DNA from: Firmicutes bacterium CAG:124 | GTDB lineage: Bacteria > Bacillota > Clostridia > Oscillospirales > Oscillospiraceae | DNA: 9,176 nucleotides | Direction: 5' to 3' | Assembly (NCBI GenBank): GCA_000432135.1 | Contig: HF990634.1 | Coordinates: 1 to 9,176 of the forward strand | Shown here: positions 6,483 through 9,176 of the stretch, one piece after another | Numbering within the stretch: the first letter of the stretch is position 1 | Layout of the letters: every line of letters starts with the position of its first letter | Notes under the pieces: generated by a model | What the model saw: the letters and a program-made list of their open reading frames with translations, nothing else | The model's database searches: none | Told to the model about the DNA's origin: nothing | Program-made: the position numbers and the translations under genes

Positions 6483-8754
6483 TCAGTACAGGCAATCCAG
6501 CCATTTCAGCCGCAGCTTTCTCGGCCAGTTTGTGTGGGTTTTCAGCAGGTCAAGGACGGACGCATGGAACTGTTCCATGCTTGTCCGCTCCTCATTTGTG
6601 AGCGCTTTTGCAGAAAACAGCGCCCGTGCGTTGAGCATCGTCATGTCGCGCAGACGGGAAGTAGCTTCCTCGCCAAAACGCTCTTTCATGTCCCCGCATA
6701 GCTCCAGCATGGAGCCTGTGCCGCGCTTGAGGCCCATCGCGGCCAGCAGCGCCGCGCAGTCTGTAAACAGGCAGGCGGCTGCGGCGGACTGGTCTTCCTG
6801 CGTGAATGCTTCGTTTCGCTTTTTGAGGATGACCGCGTGACGGATGAAGACAGCCGCAAGCAGCAGAAGCAGCAGCGCGGCAACGAGGATGGTCCAGAAC
6901 GCGGGCTTATGGAGAAGTCCGGTGCGCTGTCCGCCGTCCGGGGTGTTGTCTTCCGAATTGTCCGGTTCCGCGTCGTCCTGTTCCAGCTCTTGGCCCTCCG
7001 TTACGCGGGGGCCGTCACCGGTTCCTTCCTTGCCCGCGCCGACCGGCTTGATGCCGCTCTCGGTCTGCTCGGCAGAGAGGTCTTCGAGGCCCGGCGTCAG
7101 CGCCAGCGGCAGCCAGCCCACGCCGTCCTGATACACCTCGACCCATGCGCCCGCGGCGCTTGCGTCCACGTTCACCGGCTCCTTTTCTGCTGCTTTGACC
7201 GTGTACCCCTCGACATAGCGGGCGGGGATGCCGTAATAGCGGAGCGCCAAAGCCGCGACAGTCGCGTACTGGTACGTCGTGCCGCCCGCCGTATCAGCCA
7301 GCGGCAGCGCGATATCGCCGCTTCCGTCAAAGCAGCGCTCCAAAAAGGCCAGCGCCGCCGTCTGCGCCTGTTCTTTTGTCAAGTCGTCTGCCGGGCCGTA
7401 GCTTTCACAGCAGCTATCCAGCACCGCGCCAAGCTGCGCGCGGGACTCCGCGGGAACAGTCAGCGCATAGGAATATACGAACTCCCGGTACGCGCTTTCC
7501 ATCTGTAAGTACGATTTCACGCCGTCCGACGTGTCATTCTGCAAAAAGTCCAGCAGCTCCGGCAGCAGCGTCTGCGCATCCGAAACCGTCTCATAGGAAT
7601 AGCCGCGTTCACCGCGCAGACCGCTCGTTTCGACTGCGGACGGCTGAATTTTGTTTCTTGCCAGCCATGCGCGTTCCGGAAGAATCGTGCACGGCTCGTA
7701 GCGGTACAGACTGCATCCGGTAAGATTCTGCACACTGACGCTGCCGGACCGGTAATTGCCCATCAGCCGGGCAGCAGAAGCCAACTGGCTCTGCGGATAG
7801 AAGCCGGACTGATGCAGCCAGTAAAAGAGGTCTTTTTCCTCTGCGGCGGCTTCCGCGTCCAGCGCAGACCATACGCCGTTTTCATAGCTGTCGCCGACGA
7901 AGCCGCGCAGATAGAGCGTCTGCGCTGTGTCCGCCGTGACAGACAGAATCGCATCTGTGCTTTCTGTCTTTGTAACCGGCTCGGACAGATTGCCCTCCGG
8001 CAGGACTTCTCCCGCTTTTTCGTAGCGCCAGTAGTGCAAAGCGTTCTTCGCATTTTCCGAAAGGGCCTGCATCGTGCCTGTTTGCAGAGAAATTGCGGCT
8101 ATGCCCGCCACGATCACGCCCACAATCAGGAAGCTCGCCGCCGAGACGGCGTTTTTGTTTTTCTGCCATGTCAGCATCAGAAGAGCAATCGCTGCCGCTG
8201 CAAGGAGCAGGAAGCCCGGCTGCATGAATGCTGCCGCTACACTCAAGGCTGCCAGTAAAACCGCCGTCAGTGTCGGGGGGCGCGGGGGGGGGGCACCCAC
8301 CCACCGCAGGGCGCGAGAGCGCGACACTCACCATCGCAAGCAGAATGCCACTCACGATCCCAGCCAGCCAGAGGCCGGAGCCGTTTGTTTCCGCCAGCGG
8401 CAGGAGGATGCCTTTTTCCGCCGCCCAAAGGCCGCGCAGTGTATTCCAAGCCGCGCCGAAACCGCTTAGAAGCGGGTTCCGCGCGAACAGGACAACGAGA
8501 AGCAATGCCGCCAACAGAATGGGGAACAGCAGCTTCGTTTTTTGGAAATGCCGGATGATTGCGGCTGCAATGCAAGTCAGAATACCCGCGCCCAGCAGCC
8601 AGAGCATTGCAGAGAAGCCGCTTACCGTGTAACAAACTGCGGCAAGCGCGAGGAAAATCAAGACGCTGGCAAGGAGGTCAAGCAGCGCACTTTTTTGATT
8701 GCTGCTTTCCCGATAAACGCCAGCCCGCAGGCCAGTCAAAGTTTTTTGTTTCAT
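6483..8754 (-). CDS. TgpA-like membrane protein with catalytically degenerate transglutaminase domain; frameshifted in this sequence
   Basis: This gene is split over two frames. The first frame starts at ATG 8754 after a strong ribosome site and carries hydrophobic helices at about residues 22-42, 47-67, 73-91 and 125-147, then runs out of frame in a C-rich tract. The second frame, open from about 8327 to the TGA at 6483, continues with helices (about 161-195 and 203-223), an extracellular domain, an acidic Pro/Glu/Asp linker, a last helix (618-639) and a helical cytosolic tail. Removing one base in the C tract gives one 756-residue protein, the usual TgpA layout (several helices, transglutaminase-like core, one helix, DUF4129-like tail). 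The core is recognised by GIPARYVEGY and AWVEVYQDGVGW. However, the Cys position is Thr493 (codon 7275-7277), the His position Gly535 (7149-7151) and the Asp position Ala551 (7101-7103), so cysteine-transglutaminase or protease chemistry is not expected. Whether the frameshift is real, phase-variable or a sequencing error cannot be told here. Confidence 0.85.
8269..8328. repeat. Short inverted repeat enclosing a GC-only, proline-coding segment
   Basis: AGTGTCG at 8269-8275 is the exact inverse of CGACACT at 8322-8328. Between them is about 46 bases of nearly pure G and C, including the two G runs and a CACCCACCCACC stretch. In either frame it codes for a Pro/Gly-rich piece inside a region that is otherwise membrane helix. 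It could form a stem but sits inside a gene, so it is not called a terminator. Confidence 0.55.
8284..8293 (-). repeat. Homopolymer run of ten C (gene sense) at the frameshift point
   Basis: The + strand has ten G in a row, with a second run of six G at 8275-8280 just three bases away. Both lie in the transglutaminase-like gene where the N-terminal frame and the C-terminal frame meet. One base fewer in either run would join the two frames. Such tracts are prone to slipped-strand mutation and also to sequencing error. Confidence 0.9.
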
Positions 8755-8760
8755 ATCGGC

Positions 8761-8767
8761 CCTCCTT
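8761..8767 (-). promoter_or_regulatory. Shine-Dalgarno site AAGGAGG for the transglutaminase-like gene
   Basis: On the minus strand AAGGAGG overlaps the TAA stop of the DUF58 gene and lies 6 bases before the ATG at 8754. It is a near-perfect ribosome site and fixes the start of the frameshifted membrane protein. Confidence 0.85.
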
Positions 8768-9176
8768 ACAGTTCCAGCTCGGAGAGCTGCGCGGCGTAAT
8801 CTTTCTCATTGAACTGCTCACCGCAGACAAGCGCGGTCAGCAGCCCGATGGACGAAAGCTGCTCCGTTTCCACCTGCTGTTCACCGGAAACGTAAATCAG
8901 ATGCGACCAGCTTCCAGCAGGTACCTCTTGGAGAAGCAGCGACGCACCGCTGACGCCGGTTGTCGCTTTTGCCGTAAACAGGCGCGGAAGCAGGCCGATG
9001 AGGTCGTCCATGTCGCGAATTTGCTGGAAAACACAGCGGCCCGTGGATTCCTCGTTCCAGCCGACCGTGAATTGCACGGACTGGGAAAGAAGGTTCCGGC
9101 AGACGGAGACGACAATCTCGGCTTCCGCGTCGGTGCGGGCGGCAGTGGGGGTTTCCTCTGTGCGCTCCCAGAAAAC
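8766..9176 (-). CDS. DUF58 family protein, C-terminal part (5' end outside window)
   Basis: The reading frame is open from the right edge and ends in TAA at 8766-8768, giving the last 136 or so residues; the true start lies outside the window. The visible part has the alternating helix/strand pattern of the end of the von Willebrand A-like fold in DUF58 proteins: a helix ending NLLSQSVQFTVGW (an edge strand after a 'vary the response of the helix' segment), a DMDDLIGLLPRLF helix, then a SHLIYVSG strand and a C-terminal helix. DUF58 proteins are commonly encoded between a MoxR AAA+ ATPase and a TgpA-like transglutaminase membrane protein, and the next gene here is exactly such a protein, 11 bases downstream. 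The family's biochemical role is unsettled; links to envelope stress and assembly of surface complexes have been proposed. The assignment rests more on gene order than on motifs, because the N-terminal part with the diagnostic region is missing. Confidence 0.68.
   Translation of the reverse strand, partial: VFWERTEETPTAARTDAEAEIVVSVCRNLLSQSVQFTVGWNEESTGRCVFQQIRDMDDLIGLLPRLFTAKATTGVSGASLLLQEVPAGSWSHLIYVSGEQQVETEQLSSIGLLTALVCGEQFNEKDYAAQLSELEL

Noticed and set aside
6469..6504. Earlier in-frame ATG starts for the 1541-aa protein
   Set aside because: They lie in or at the end of the upstream gene, lack a ribosome site and would bury the signal peptide behind extra residues.
8269..8328. Rho-independent terminator
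   Set aside because: The inverted arms are short with a long loop, no T run follows, and it lies inside a gene.

Overview
The window is one continuous stretch of minus-strand genes, almost entirely coding, with gaps of 11, 14 and 16 bases between the first four genes and 4-base ATGA overlaps between the last three. I see no promoter or terminator, so it looks like the interior of one long operon read from high to low coordinates. High but uneven GC, strong AAGGAGG/GGGAGG ribosome sites, Gram-positive-type lipoprotein signals and the protein families present suggest a gut-type Clostridia (Firmicutes), most likely an Oscillospiraceae/Ruminococcaceae relative. That taxonomic placement is inference from protein style, not a database match.

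Layout in transcription order: (1) the C-terminal end of a DUF58-type protein, cut by the right edge (8766-9176); (2) a TgpA-like membrane protein with a transglutaminase-like extracellular domain (6483-8754), broken in this sequence by a +1 frameshift at a run of ten C (gene sense); (3) a very large secreted protein (1843-6468, 1541 aa) with cadherin-like beta-sandwich domains, a PQQ-type eight-bladed propeller, a bacterial Ig-like domain and a small C-terminal beta module; (4) a lipoprotein with a prenyltransferase/transcobalamin-like alpha-alpha barrel (855-1826); (5) a lipoprotein with a DUF4430 (transcobalamin C-terminal-like) domain (256-858); (6) the start of an ECF transporter T component (1-259), cut by the left edge.

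Two points stand out. First, the two lipoproteins together correspond to the two halves of animal transcobalamin/intrinsic factor (alpha barrel plus beta domain), made as separate, translationally coupled proteins directly upstream of an ECF transporter membrane subunit. This suggests a surface capture-and-import system for a small ligand such as a corrinoid; the ligand is inference. Second, the transglutaminase-like domain keeps its family scaffold but has Thr, Gly and Ala where the Cys-His-Asp triad should be, so it is probably a non-catalytic binding or scaffold protein. The DUF58/transglutaminase pair usually sits with a MoxR ATPase, expected just outside the right edge, and ECF ATPase and S-component genes may lie beyond the left edge. 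No RNA genes, mobile elements or CRISPR arrays were seen, and no stretch over 300 bases lacks a gene.
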